A stretch of DNA of 64,000 nucleotides from Papaver somniferum (taxonomy: Eukaryota; Streptophyta; Magnoliopsida; Ranunculales; Papaveraceae), in contig NC_039358.1 in NCBI RefSeq assembly GCF_003573695.1, forward strand, positions 192,362,418 to 192,426,417, read 5' to 3'. Position numbers and translations under genes: made by a program. The notes under the pieces are model-generated. The model searched no databases, was not told the DNA's origin, and saw only the letters and a list, made by a program, of their open reading frames with translations. Within the stretch, counting starts at the first letter, position 1, and every line of letters starts with the position of its first letter. Shown in pieces: positions 10,021 through 21,600 of the stretch.

Positions 10021-10896
10021 TGCACTTTCCTATTTTAGCTAGGTTTCCTAGTTTTCTTCATGAAGAGGTTACAAAACTCTATATATAGGGAAGCTTAGAC
10101 ACAATTTGAGATATCTTCTTTTCACCGTTTTTCTCTCCCTAAGGGGGGAGAACTATCTCTTTTCTTTGTTTTTTTTATTGTTAAGGATGAATTCAAAGTT
10201 CTAATTGTGAAGCTCAATAATTTACAAGTTTATTTCCAATTTTAAAGTTAATCATTGTGGATTGTTTTTACTATATCGAAGGATTATGATTGGTTCTTAG
10301 ATTGGTTTGGGTGGCCAACTAGGTTAGTCTATTAATCATTCTAATGCTAGTAGAGATTTGAGTCGATCCGTAATTGTCGCTTACCTCCTACACAAGTAGA
10401 AATCGCAAGACCTTGCGGAGGGATTCTATGGAGCAATTGCGAGTAAAGACAACACTAGTAAGTGGACCAAGCGTACTGAGTTTAACTGCTGGGATCAAAC
10501 CTAAATTCATAAGTCTTAATGCGTTCGGGGAATTATATCTTGTAAGCGAACCTCAAGGTGGTTCTTTTGAATAGAATCTGGTAGTCGAGCGCTTCCGTAT
10601 CCGGTGATACAAGGAGTTTTGGGGATAGCTAAGCGTACCTGCTATTCTGCGTTTGGTGACAATTGACTCTAACAAGAGATAAACGGGTACAATGTTGAGT
10701 TAACAGTTAGTAACGACGAAGGATTTCTTCATTATCTTTTTCTTATTATCTTTTTTATCCTTATTTTATATTCTTGCTGATTTAAATAACATATCAATTG
10801 CATTACTCCTCGTGGGAACGATCCTTACTATCACTATATTATTATTTAATTAGTGGGAAACATCTTATTATTTTGTTGAGTAAACGACGCTCACCA
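10021..10896 (+). repeat. 5' LTR of element C, last segment
   Basis: It continues the LTR interrupted by element B. It aligns with 21939-22258 and 26571-27128 of the 3' LTR and ends CGCTCACCA just before the primer-binding site. It contains the LTR TATA box at 10078. A small frame at 10374-10574 recurs at 26607-26807 in the other LTR; I treat it as non-coding U5-type sequence. Confidence 0.85.
10078..10090 (+). promoter_or_regulatory. TATA box of element C LTR
   Basis: TCTATATATAGGG followed by AAGCTTAGACAC; the same block is at 21992-22004 in the 3' LTR. It is the likely start of R for the genomic RNA. Confidence 0.6.
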
Positions 10897-10901
10897 AATT
10901 T

Positions 10902-10919
10902 TGGCGCCGCTGCCGGGGA
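10902..10919 (+). promoter_or_regulatory. Primer-binding site of element C
   Basis: TGGCGCCGCTGCCGGGGA lies 5 bp after the 5' LTR end. This is the form widely seen in Athila-type plant elements, where a host tRNA primes minus-strand DNA. Confidence 0.75.
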
Positions 10920-11040
10920 GGCATACGGCTAGTTATTAAGTCTTTAGTTTCTTATCATCATTTCTGCTTTCATATTTTCTTTTTGTTTCTTGTCTCTTAT
11001 TCTCACTTGTTCTTGAGAGTTGTTTTTCAGGTACTAATCC

Positions 11041-12815
11041 CTGGCTCCCAAAAATTGGAACTATCCAAGGTGCGGGATAACTACTCGTGAAGGAACAATA
11101 CTTCAAGCTAGAATTGACGAGACGGAAGAACAAGAGTTGGAAGTAGAAGAAGAGACTTTCCAGCAAGAAGAAGAAGTTCTAGAACAAGAGGTTCCGGTTG
11201 AACAAGAACCACCTTTTGAAGAAGAAGAAGAAGTTATGGGTGATCGTACGCTCAAGGACTTACCTTCTCACAAGTTGGATACACAACAATGGTGTATTCA
11301 AACAAACTCAACCTTCGAGATCAATCCGGGGTTGATTAGAGAGTTACCAAAGTTCCATGGCATGGTGAATGAAGACCCAAACAATCATATTATGGGCTTC
11401 CATACCATAGTCACGGTCATGCTTCCATCATAAACTAATTCGGATGGTGCAATGTTGAAAGATTTCCCGTTCTCTTTGGCGGGCAATGCTGAGGAATGGT
11501 TGTATTACTTGCCTTCCGGAAGTGTCAGTACATGGAACGGGTTGAAGAAAGTTTTCTTAGAAATGTATTTTCCTGCATCAAAAGCTACTCAAATTCGCAA
11601 GGAGATTTGTGGAATGAAGCAACATGTGGGGGAATCATTGTATGAGTGTTGGGAGCGATATAAGAGATTGGTGGCAAGCTGTCTACGCCAACAATTCAGT
11701 GATGTTATGATACTCCAGTACTTCTACGAAGGTCTTAAATCAAGTGATAGATCTCTTCTTGACACCGCGGGTGGTGGTGCACTAGTGACAAGACGGTGGC
11801 CCAAGCTACCGAGTTGATTGAAAGCATGGCTGCGAACTCGCAACAATTTTACACTAGAGATGAACCAATGGTTAGGCGAGTGCATGAAGTTTCTGATTCA
11901 TCATCACACCTTGATCAAAGGATGGGTAGCATAGAGAGAATGGTGCAAAAGATGGTTGCAGTTATTATACCTTCATATGATGAAGAGTTGGAGCAAGCTA
12001 GTGCGGTTTTTCCAAATCAGCAAAGACGGTATGATCCCTACTCCAACACTTACAATCTGGGATGGAGAGATCACCCTAATTTTATCTATGCCAACAAGAA
12101 AGGTGCGGTTTCACAACCTACTTTCAACCGTCCGAGTGGATTCCGACCACAACAACAACAATTTCAACAACCACAACAACAACAAAGTCAAGATTCCGGT
12201 CTTGATGAAAAGCTTCAAGCGATGATGCAAGGCATTTATACCATGTTTCAACAAAGTCAAAAAGAGACCAAAAGTGCAATCAAGGATTTGCAGACACAAA
12301 TGGGTTCTATGGCTATTGAGTTGAACCAGTTGAAGGCAAAAAATGGTGGGAAACTCCCTTCTCAACTTATCAACCCAAAAGAGGGTGTCAATGCAATTAC
12401 GTTGAGAAGTGGTACACAACTTGTGCAACCCGAAGTTACTGATTCGGGCAAGGTGGAAACACCAAAGGAACCTGTTTTGGAGGAGAAGAATGAGGATTCT
12501 CCCCAAACTTCTGAGGTACCTATTTCTAACTCCAAGAAGGCGGAACTAGAAAAGGAGATTTTAGACATTCTTAAGAAGATCCATGTGAATATACCACTCA
12601 TAGATGCAATCAAGCAAGTTCCAAAGTATGCAAAGGTGTTGAAGGACTTGTGTACCAATAAGCAAAGGCTCAAAGGTAATGAAGTGCTAAGTGTGGGGGA
12701 GAATGCTCCGATAATCTTACAACACAAACTTCCACTGAAATGCAAGGATCCGGTAGCTTTGACATTCCTGTCACAATTGGTAACACTACATTTAATAAAT
12801 CTATGTTGGACCTAG
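11041..12815 (+). pseudogene. gag: Athila-type gag of element C, broken
   Basis: Capsid-type protein that would package the element RNA. The frame opens near 11041 with a CTG where an ATG might be expected (LAPKNWNYP), runs through a Glu-rich stretch, then the conserved core: PKFHGMVNEDPNNHI, a TAA stop at 11431-11433, FPFSLAGNAEEWLYYLPSGS in a shifted frame, FFPASK-like FPASKATQIRKEICG, YFYEGL, then a second frame change near 11800 into AANSQQF. The C-terminal part is rich in Gln/Asn repeats (about 12145-12190) and ends in a Lys/Glu-rich linker overlapping the protease frame. At least two frameshifts and one stop make it non-functional. No zinc knuckle is seen. Confidence 0.8.
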
Positions 12816-15800
12816 GTGCATCCGTAAATGTTATGACAGCATCCATGTATAATTCACTTGATCTTGGTCCTCTTAAAAAGTATGGAATTGTGTTGCAATT
12901 AGCCGATCGCTCTACTGTTTACCCAATGGGTATTGTTGAGGATGTTCTTGTGCAGGTTAATCAACTTGTATTTCCAGCTGACTTTTATGTGTTAGAGATG
13001 AATGAAGGTTCACCGGACTCGTCTCTTCCATTGCTACTTGGGCGTCCCTTCATGAAAACGGCGAAAACCATTATTGATGTGGACAAGGGAACGCTAACTA
13101 TGGAGTTTGATGGAGAAATAATACGTTTCAACATTTTCGAGACGATGAGATATCCTAGTGATGTCCGCTCTTGTTTCTCCATTGATGTGATGGACACATT
13201 GGCGCAACAAATATTTGATTTGAATGGTGTTGATACTTTGGAAACCGTGCTTACTACACCTATTGACGATGGTTATGAGTATGGTGATGAGATTAAAAAA
13301 GCCATTTGTTCTCTTGACTCATTATCGGAAAAATCAGCAATTAAGAATATTTCATATGCTTCTTTACCTTGCAATGATGATAAACTTGTGTCATCCATTG
13401 TTAAATCTCCAAGTTTAAAATTGAAACCTCTTCCAAGTCACTTAAAGTACTTGTATTTGGGTGACAAGGAAGATTTACCTATGATTGTTTCTAACGAGCT
13501 TAGTGAATTACAGGAGCAAAAACTTCTAAGGGTGATATGGAAGTACAAGACGGCCATAGGATGGACAATTATTGATATCAAGGGTATAAGCCCTGCCGTT
13601 TGTATGCACAAAATCCGTTTGAAGGACGATGCAAAGCCTGCAAGGGAAGCGCAACGTCGTTTGAATCCTCCTATGATGGAAGTAGTGAAAAAGAGATATT
13701 CAAACTTTTGGACGTGGGTGTTATCTACCTCATATCCGATAGAAAGTGGGTAAGCCCGGTACAAGTGGTACCAAAGAAATCAGGTGTGACGGTGGTGGAG
13801 AATGATAAAAACGAACTTGTCCGAACTCGTGTGCAAACCGGTTGGAGGGTTTTATTGTTATAGAAAATTGAATGCCACCACTAGGAAGGATCACTTTCCA
13901 TTACCTTTTATTGATCAAATGCTTGAACGTTTAGCTGGACATTCTTACTATTGTTTCCTTGATGGCTATTCAGGTTACAATCAGATTGTGATAGCACCGG
14001 AGGATCAAGAGAAAACTACTTTCACTTGTCCTTTCGGTACTTTTGCTTATAGAAGGATGCCTTTTGGCTTTTGAAATGTTCCATCTACCTTCCAAGGGTG
14101 TATGGTAAGTATTTTTTCAGAATATATTGAAAACATAATCGAAGTGTTTATGGATGACTTTAATGTCTTTGGTGATTCATTTGACCTTTGCTTGAACAAT
14201 TTGTCACTAATCCTTGAACGACGGGTTGAAACAAATCTTGTGCTGAATTGGGAGAAGTGCAATTTCATGGTAACTCATGGCATATTTTTAGGCCATATAA
14301 TATCTTCTAAAGGCTTGGAAGTTGATAAATCTAAGATAGGCCTTATTCGTGCTTTAACCCCTCCCACTACGGTGAGGGAAATACGTTCTTTTCTTGGACA
14401 TGCAGGTTTTTATCGAAGATTCATCAAGGACTTTTCCAAGATAGCATCACCACTTTGCAACTTATTGCAAAAAGATGTGGTTTTTAACTTTGATGAAAAT
14501 TGTGTGGTGGCATTCAACCGTTTGAAAGAACTTTTGATTTCAGCCCTATCATTAAACCACCGGATTGGAGCAAGCCTTTTGAACTTATGTGTGATGTAAG
14601 TGATTATGCGGTTGGTGCGGTGCTTGGGCAGCGTGTAGGGAAGATACCTCATGCCATTTATTATGCTTCTAGGACACTCAATGAAGCCCAACAAAACTAT
14701 ACAACCATTGAAAAAGAGTTATTAGCTATTGTTTTTGCTTTGGAAAAGTTTCGCTCTTATCTAATTGGTATAAAAGTTGTTGTCTTTTCTGATCATGCAA
14801 CACTTAGGTACTTGCTTACAAAGAAAGAGGCGAAACCGAGGCTCATACGATGGATTTTACTCTTGCAAGAATTTGATATAGAGATCAAAGACAAGAAAGG
14901 AATTGATAACACCGTTGCGGATCACTTGAGCCGTCTTGTTGTGGACAAGGAAACTATCACGTTGCATGAAAGTTTCCTGGATGAGCAACTATTCTCAATT
15001 TCCTTTGGAGAACCATGGTACGCTGATATTGTTAATTACTTAGTTTCTAAACAAATCCCAAAGAACTTGTCTCGTGCTGAGAGGGACAAACTTAAGAAGT
15101 TAGGAAACCAATACATATGGGATGATCCATACTTATGGAAACATTGTAGTGACCAAGTAATAAGAAGCTGCTTTCCCGAATCAGAATTTAATTATATCTT
15201 GTCTTTTTGCCACTCATATGCTTGTGGAGGACACTTTGGGAGCAAGAGAACCGATCTCAAAGTACTAGAATGTCGTTTCTATTGGCCAACTTTGTTTAAG
15301 GATGCACATGCATTTTGTACCACATGTGATAGGTGCCAAAGAACATGCAATCTAGGTGCCCTAAATCAAATGCCACAAACTAATATTCAATTTGTTGAGG
15401 TTTTTGATGTATGTGGAATTGATTTTATGGGCCCTTTTGTCAATTCTAGTGGGAATTATTATATCTTTCTTGTTGTTGATTATGTATCGAAATGGGTGGA
15501 AGCTAAGGCCACCCAAACTAATGATTCTAAAAAAATTTCAGATTTGTGCAAGCAAATATATTTGCAAGGTTCGACATTCCAAGAGCTATAATTAGCGATG
15601 GAGGCTCACACTTCAAAAACAGGTTCTTGCAAAGCTTGTTAAGGAAGTACAATGTGTCTCATAAGATTGCTACACCTTACCATCCACAAACAAATGGACA
15701 AGCCGAGGTTTCCAACTGAGAGGTGAAATCCATTCTAGAGAAGACGGTGAATTCAACAAGGAAAGATTGGAGTTTGAGACTCAGTGATGCTTTGTGGGCT

Positions 15801-16310
15801 TATAGAACCGCATACAAGACACCTATTGGGATGTCTCCCTTTAGGCTTGTGTATGGTAAACCTTGTCACTTACCCGTAGAAATTGAGCATAAGGCGTTTT
15901 GGGCTATTAAGCAATCAATATGGAGTTGGATGGTGCTGGAAGGAAAAGGAAGTTACAACTTCAAGAGCTAGAAGAGATTCGCAATGATGCATTTGAAAGC
16001 TCACGGATTTACAAGGAAAAAGCGAAGGCATTTCGGTATGATCACAAAGAAACAATTTTGCATTGGGTAGAAAGTGCTTTTGTTTAATTCTCACTTGCAA
16101 TTATTTCCGGGTAAATTAAGGTCACGTTGGATTGGACCTTTTATTGTGACTAATGTGTTTTCTCATGGTGCAATGGAAATTCTTAGTTTAGCTACAGGAA
16201 ATGAGTTTAAAGTAAATGGGCACCGGTTGAAACCATATTATGATAACTTCTCTTCGGAAGTCGTGGAAGGAGTTAACCTTGTGGAAGTACTCCCTCTGGA
16301 GGAGCCTTAG
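12740..16310 (+). pseudogene. pol: Athila-type pol of element C: protease, RT, RNase H, integrase
   Basis: Protease (about 12755-13150) has the active-site triplet as DLGAS and the LLGRPFM flap-side motif. Reverse transcriptase (13600-14500) shows VSPVQVVPKKSG, FPLPFIDQMLERL, TFTCPFGTFAYRRMPFGF and the catalytic FMDD at 14147-14158. RNase H (about 14560-14940) has the [11 protein letters not shown] and EKELLAIV motifs and ends VADHLSRL. Integrase (15170-16000) has the HHCC zinc motif (H..H..CTTCDRC), first Asp in GIDFMGPF, second in ISDGGSHF, and the Glu region after VSN. Breaks: frameshifts near 13690, 13860, 14510, 15570 and 15970, stops such as TGA at 14072 and in VSN-TGA at about 15718. 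It was once an autonomous enzyme set and cannot now be made whole. The reading ends with TAG at 16308. Confidence 0.85.
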
Positions 16311-16323
16311 CATGCAAGGAGAT

Positions 16324-16370
16324 AGTCGGGCTGACGACTTTAAACCAAGCGCTAAGTGGGAGGCAACCCA
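16324..16370 (+). promoter_or_regulatory. Tandem hairpins after the pol stop of element C (HP1, HP2)
   Basis: Thirteen bases after TAG, AGTCG (16324-16328) pairs with CGACT (16335-16339) around GGCTGA. Then come TTAAACCAAGCGCT and TGGG (16357-16360) pairing with CCCA (16367-16370) around AGGCAA. Compared with element B the stems differ but remain paired (AGTCG/CGACT against AGTCT/AGACT), while loops and spacing persist. Confidence 0.6.
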
Positions 16371-16483
16371 TCGGTTGTGTATCTTTTATCTTTCTCTCTT
16401 TTTTATTTTTAAGCATTTTATCTTTGTTTTTGCATATCATTTGCGGAATTTCCCACCTTGAACTTTACTTTGAATGATTAAAT

Positions 16484-16518
16484 TTTACATTGAGGACAAT
16501 GTAAAGTTTAAGTGTGGG
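16484..16518 (+). promoter_or_regulatory. GAGGAC-loop hairpin and internal purine tract of element C (HP3)
   Basis: TTTACATT (16484-16491) pairs perfectly with AATGTAAA (16498-16505) around GAGGAC, closed by a further G-C pair. GTTTAAGTGTGGGGGA follows at once. This is the strongest stem of the set. Confidence 0.65.
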
Positions 16519-17690
16519 GGAGCATTTATATGTTTGTATAGTTAGTTGATTTGATGCCTTTAGTGAAAAAAAATAGGAAAAAGGAAAAATTGCTTTATAA
16601 ACTCCGAAATCTAGCAACTTGTTCCTTACACTAATGAAAACATAGGAGTTGAGGAACCCATTAGTAGAGTCTATTCATATGAAAACGAACAAAATATAAG
16701 AATAAATAACATGTTAATTGTCACCATATCTCAGATTCGTCACCATATCATGTTCTATTTTTATTTTTACATATTTATCTATTGTTTCTCTAAGTGATTT
16801 GGTGGGGCACCAGCATCGAATTGTTATCACTATTAGGATGAAATAGAGTGACTGAGTTACTACAAAAAAAAAAGAAAAAAAAAAGACCAGACCAATTTGA
16901 CCAAACGGTGTACATAAAATAAATAAATTGACACTTGGATAGCAATATGTGTGTGTTCTCCCTGTTTCCGTCGCCTAGCAAGCGTGGAATGCAGGATCCA
17001 TGGGAATTACCATGTAATCTGTTGACAAGAATCATGCGCTTGGATTCAAAAGATCCAATCATGTTGTAGATTTAAAAAAAAAAGAAGAAAAAAAGAAGAA
17101 TTTTTTTTTATTATTGTGTTGAATAAATCGATCACGGGTTCCCTTATATATGCCAGTGAATAGATCTAGAATTAAGTTTGTCGACCGCTGGTTCCCTTGT
17201 ATATGCCAGTTGCGTTGATATTAGAATTCAGACCAGTAGCTCAATCCAATAGGATTTTTTAGGTTTGTTTTGGCAGTGACCTTCAGACAGATATGGGAAA
17301 CACCGTTCACCTTAGTCAACAATCTGCCACCATCTACTTTCTATATCCATCTTCTTAATCTTTTCATGTGATTGTGGTTGATTCGACTCCGAGTATTGTG
17401 GTTGTGTTCAACTTTCTGATAAATCTATATTACTATGAATTGGATTTGAAAGTGGATACTTCCTCATGTAATCATTGATAGTATGCCAATTAAAAAATGT
17501 TTAGTGTCATTTTTTCACGGGTAGCTGGATTTTGGAAGTAAAGGTTTTGTAGGTACACCTCTTGTAAACCCTCACGAGACTATAGCTCGTCCAGTAGGGA
17601 CACCGGGGTTTAAAGGCTTGTTACATTCCGCTAAAAGTAACTGTATCCTCGACGACATGGAGTTGTATTTTATTTCTTTGTTTCGTTTTG
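16519..17690 (+). other. Conserved non-coding 3' region of element C
   Basis: No gene. It matches element B 7700-8160 in ordered blocks and includes the twice-repeated TTCCCTT(A/G)TATATGCCAGT at about 17138 and 17191. A-rich and T-rich runs at 16861-16890 and 17070-17115 are not conserved. Confidence 0.6.
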
Positions 17691-17729
17691 TTTGCTCGAG
17701 GACTAGCAAAGTCTAAGTATGGGGGAATT
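17691..17729 (+). promoter_or_regulatory. GAGGAC-loop hairpin and polypurine tract before the 3' LTR of C (HP4)
   Basis: TTTGCT (17691-17696) pairs with AGCAAA (17705-17710) around CGAGGACT. GTCTAAGTATGGGGGAATT then leads to the LTR start TGATAGG at 17730. Confidence 0.65.
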
Positions 17730-19170
17730 TGATAGGTGTCTAAAAACACCTCTCTAAATATCGATTGGTTATGCTTTCTTAGCTAGTTTTCGTGCGAAAT
17801 TGTATTATTAGCTTTCTTTTATATTTTATCGGAATTTTGGAGCTTATTCGCGAAAAGAACAAGAATTAGTCCAATTTATCAAAAGAGAGGCGGAATTATC
17901 ATTACATGGGAAACCACTACTAGCAGTCGCGTGGGCGTTAATATCCGTTATGAATTATTGGAGGCGGCCAAGGTACAATGGCAAGAAAAAGCGCCGAAGT
18001 CGTATGCGTTAATGCTGTCACGTGCCAAATAGAGGTAGTGCTGAGCTTGAGGCATTCATGGGCTTAAATTCAGCCGGGTTTACAGATGTTGGGCTTGAAG
18101 ACGTGCGACTGATTTACACATAGGCGTGTGCTACGAAGGTTTATCTCAAATTCGCAATGCAGACAAGAAATTGAGCTCAAGTCGAACAGAGAAGATGCAG
18201 GGAGAGCTTGAGAAGTCTGTTCGAGTACGATAATAAAAGTGATGGTGAAAGATTAGATGAAGACTGAAGAGGTATCGAGACAGAGCTTGGCAGTGGTGGA
18301 GTCAAGGTTGCACCGTGGCCAGTAACGATGAACATTGACGGAGTCTGGTGACTGATGGAGATGGAGACTCTCGAGATGGTGACTGCCGGTGATGAAGGGG
18401 CGTCGTCTTTGATCATTGTTTCAATGGAAATGGACAGAGAAAATTAATGGGTATGTGGTGTTGATGGAGCTTGAGCTGTGGATAATCGGTATTTGGTTTA
18501 GGTTTTGCTGAACAATGATTAATTGCACGATGGCATCGATGATGAAGTGGCGCTGCTGCTGTGATGGCAGTTGGAAAAACCGCAGCTGCTTCTACCATTG
18601 GCAGAGACAAAACGGCTGGAGAGTTGTTGCTAGTATAGGTGATGATTTTGAGTTTGCTGTGGGGTTGAGAAGAGCTCGGGAATGGTCAATGGCTGAGTTC
18701 AGAAAGGAGATGGAGAAGCTATAAACGAAACAGATGATGGTTGATCATTGCCGTAAATGGAACTCGAGCTTGACAGTGGTTGGAGATGACGAGAACGACA
18801 TGGAGAGCTTGGAAGAGAATGAAATGGCTTGCTGCCATTGTGAGATGGAGGAAGAGCTGTTTTGTTGTTTTGATGGTGGAGGTCGAGTAGCAGAACAGAG
18901 AATGATGGAAGCTGTTGGATCGAATGCAGTTATGGCAATGAAGTTATTATCAAGTGAAAACTACAGGGAGACCCGTTCTTCCTGATGTTTCTACTGTGAA
19001 ACCCACGCTCCCAAAACTACAGGCGCGCACCCAAATTCTGGAAGAAAATTATTCTCAAATCCAAAATATATAAAAATCATGTTTTTCCGAGATTTCCAAT
19101 TCAATAAAACTACTTCTCCTCCTTCTAAAACCCTAAAAACATCGAGATTTCTGAGAAACCCTCGGCAAAA

Positions 19171-20261
19171 ATGGCGACTTTGAGTAGAATGATGAATAAA
19201 GCCGCATCTTCAGTAATCCCGCTAGCAACCAGAACTCCTTGTAGAAACTACACCTCTGCCATCTTCACTACCCCATTGAAGACCAGCACCGCCATTAAAA
19301 CTGTCACCGACAATAGTAATCTATTTAGAACAACTTCAATTCCAACTCATCGTCAGTTCTCTGCTCTAGCTAAGAAGAAACCAGATTTCGATGACACTCT
19401 TCTCAGAGTTATTGATTCTGAAATCGTTGATGCTGAGGAGGAAGCTGGAGATTTTGAGGGTTTTTTTTTTTTTTCTAAATTTGGAAAGTTTGTTTTATGA
19501 ATTTCTGTAATGGGTTTGTGTTAATTTTGCAATTAGTTACTTTAATTGTGATTTCATAGTAAGAGATTAATTTGGTTGCCCTTGTCTTCATTAATTGAAC
19601 AAGATTACATTGTATGTGTGTTCTCAATAGGTTGGTGAGGCACCAAGTGAGTTTCCATTCAAGATTGTGGATAATGATGGAGCTGAAACTATTACACTGA
19701 CTAGGAACTATCAAGGTGAGGAGATCAAAGTCACAGTGTTCAAGCATGATCTCTCTGGTGATTATGAAGAGGGTGATGAGGAAGACCAAGACGACCAGGA
19801 AGCAAATCAAGGTGGTGAGGAGGTGGAAGAAGAAGCTGGTTCTCAGCCTGTTGATATGGTTGTAACTGTTACGAAAAAAACCGGTCCAACTTTGGAATTC
19901 GATGTTATGGTTGAGGAAGATGAAATTACAATCAACAATTTGGCTGTCAAGAATCCAAATGTTTCGGATGAGGATATTGCTTACGAAGGACCTGAGTTCT
20001 CGTAAGTTGAATTCATTTTGAGTTTTGGTTATTATATTTCTTGCTATTGGTTTTTGGAGTTATCTATTGATGTTGGTCTTTTGTTGCGTTTTGTTTTGAA
20101 AGAGTTTGGATGCGGAACTGCAGGAAGCTTTCCACACATATTTGGAAGTCAGAGGGATTAAACCAAGCATTGCCAATTTCTTACATGACTACATGGTTAA
20201 GAAAGAGCATAAGGAATACACTGCGTGGTTGAAGAACTTGAAGAATTTCATTGCCAACTAG
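19171..20261 (+). CDS. MAM33: MAM33/p32-family mitochondrial matrix protein gene copy, three exons
   Basis: Acidic, trimer-forming mitochondrial matrix proteins of this family (yeast Mam33, human p32/C1QBP) act in mitochondrial gene expression and assembly. Exon 1 (19171-19459) encodes a Ser/Thr/Arg-rich presequence (MATLSRMMNKAASS) and LLRVIDSEIVDAEEE. Exon 2 (19631-20001) carries FPFKIVDNDG, ITLTRNYQGEEIKV, an acidic loop, VVTVTKKTGPTLEFDV and YEGPEF. Exon 3 (20105-20261) encodes SLDAELQEAFHTYLEVRGIK...WLKNLKNFIAN. Total is about 272 codons, a normal family length. CCCTAAAAAC-type leader sequence precedes the ATG. The exon 1 donor at 19460 follows GAGG and puts exon 2 one base out of phase, as if one G were gained in GAGGG. 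So it may be a pseudogene, or the base may be an assembly error. Splice sites of intron 2 are good (GTAAGT; phase closes). It sits inside a TIR element, so it is probably a captured copy. Confidence 0.8.
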
Positions 20262-20740
20262 ATGTTGCTCGAGTTCAAGAGCTTTTGAAGGTTAAATACT
20301 CTTGCGCAGGGTTAGGAAAACAGATTGTGTGTTCACAAATGAATGTTTTTTCTGGTGTTGGACGATGTTTACTAGAAATTGAGAGACAAATACTGGGGTC
20401 CGTTGCTGGTGTTGGTCTGTTTAGTGTCTGCAGATCATGGTTAAATACAGGCTCGAGCTGTGCAGGTTGTGGTGATGCGCAATAGCCAATAGAAGGTGCA
20501 CTTAGCCGCGTTGCATAATCCGTTAGGAGATTTGGTTAGTGCTGTGGAAGATTTGGTTAAGGCTAAACAACAAGAACATAACCAGCTGCAGCTGCTTGAC
20601 CGCACCGTTTCCTTGCTAGTTTGTTGTGCGTTTGTGGGATGAGTACAAGGGTTGTTTGCAACGGATGTGGCGTTAATTAGAAACCAGTAGGGTGAGCTAA
20701 CTTGGGTACCAATTTGTTTCAGCATCGGATAGAGTTTGTT
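20262..20740 (+). other. Unassigned segment downstream of the MAM33 copy
   Basis: About 480 bp of moderately GC-rich sequence with short frames on both strands and no motif I recognise. It may be a second captured gene fragment or the 3' flank of the donor MAM33 locus. Confidence 0.4.
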
Positions 20741-21600
20741 ATGACTGCATAACATGTCAAGATCATATTTGGTTTTTAGTCTGTTGGGTGTTGTTTTAAG
20801 TTGTTATGCAGCTATGAAAATGGATGCATAACCTGTTATGCATCTACAAAATTTGTTGCATAACTTGTTATGCAGTCCAGAAAACGGTTGCATAACACGT
20901 TATGCATCAACTTTTTCATCACTATTGAAACCAACAAAAACAAAGACTGCACAACTTGTCATGCACCTAGAATAATATCTGCATAACATGTTATGCAGTC
21001 GTGAAAATTGATGCATAACCTGTTATGCATCCGAAAATATGGCTGCATAATGCATTATGCATCGAGAAATTTGTTGCAAAATCTTTTATGCATCGAGAAA
21101 ATAGATGCATAACCTGTTATGCATCCGAAAATATGTTTGCATAATGCATTATGCATCAATTTTTTATGTACGCACTAAAGTCAACCAAAACAATGGATAC
21201 ATAACTTGTTATAGATGCATAACTTTGTTATGCAGATGCATAACTTGTAATGCAGTAGAGAAAATGGTTGCATAATTCGTTATGCGTCTGCAGAATGTGT
21301 TATGCATCTTTTTTGGTGGCTGCATAATGGTTATGTAGTCAGTTTTCGAAATTTTGCCTAAAATGACGATCACCTCCGATTTTTTCGTGAAAAACAAAAA
21401 TTTAATATTGTTGTTTGTACTCGTTGCGTAGCTCTCTTAAAAAGATTTCCAACGATATAAAATTTGCAAAATTCCAAGGCGCGGATTTTTAGATATGTTA
21501 TATCCAAGTTGCGTTGCCAATTATACCCCTGAAAAATTAGGCTGCATAACGAGTTATGCCTGAAAAATTAGTATGCATAACGAGTTATGTATTAATTCTT
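20741..21600. repeat. Array of about 17 degenerate TGCATAAC/GTTATGCA palindromes
   Basis: Units of the type TGCATAAC-N2-GTTATGCA recur at irregular 30-60 bp spacing from about 20744 to 21255, with outliers to 21598. Variants include TGCATAATGCATTATGCA. Each is self-complementary. Crowding next to one terminus resembles the subterminal transposase-binding motifs of TIR transposons. It is not a CRISPR (no fixed spacer length) and not coding. Confidence 0.7.

Noticed and set aside
10374..10574. 66-codon ORF recurring at 26607
   Set aside because: Both copies lie at matching positions in the two LTRs of element C; recurrence is explained by the LTR pair.
12111..12745. Long minus-strand ORFs opposite gag of element C
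   Set aside because: They are shadows of the gag frame; Leu/Ser-rich composition mirrors the Gln/Glu-rich sense strand. No splice signals as in F's antisense gene.
19171..20261. MAM33 copy as an ordinary host locus with the LTR merely nearby
   Set aside because: The same LTR sequence continues on both sides with an exact 8-bp duplication and inverted ends, so the gene lies inside an insertion.
20741..21600. Repeats at irregular intervals that might suggest a CRISPR-like array
   Set aside because: Units are palindromic, degenerate and unevenly spaced, and the DNA is plant nuclear with introns; a subterminal transposon array fits better.
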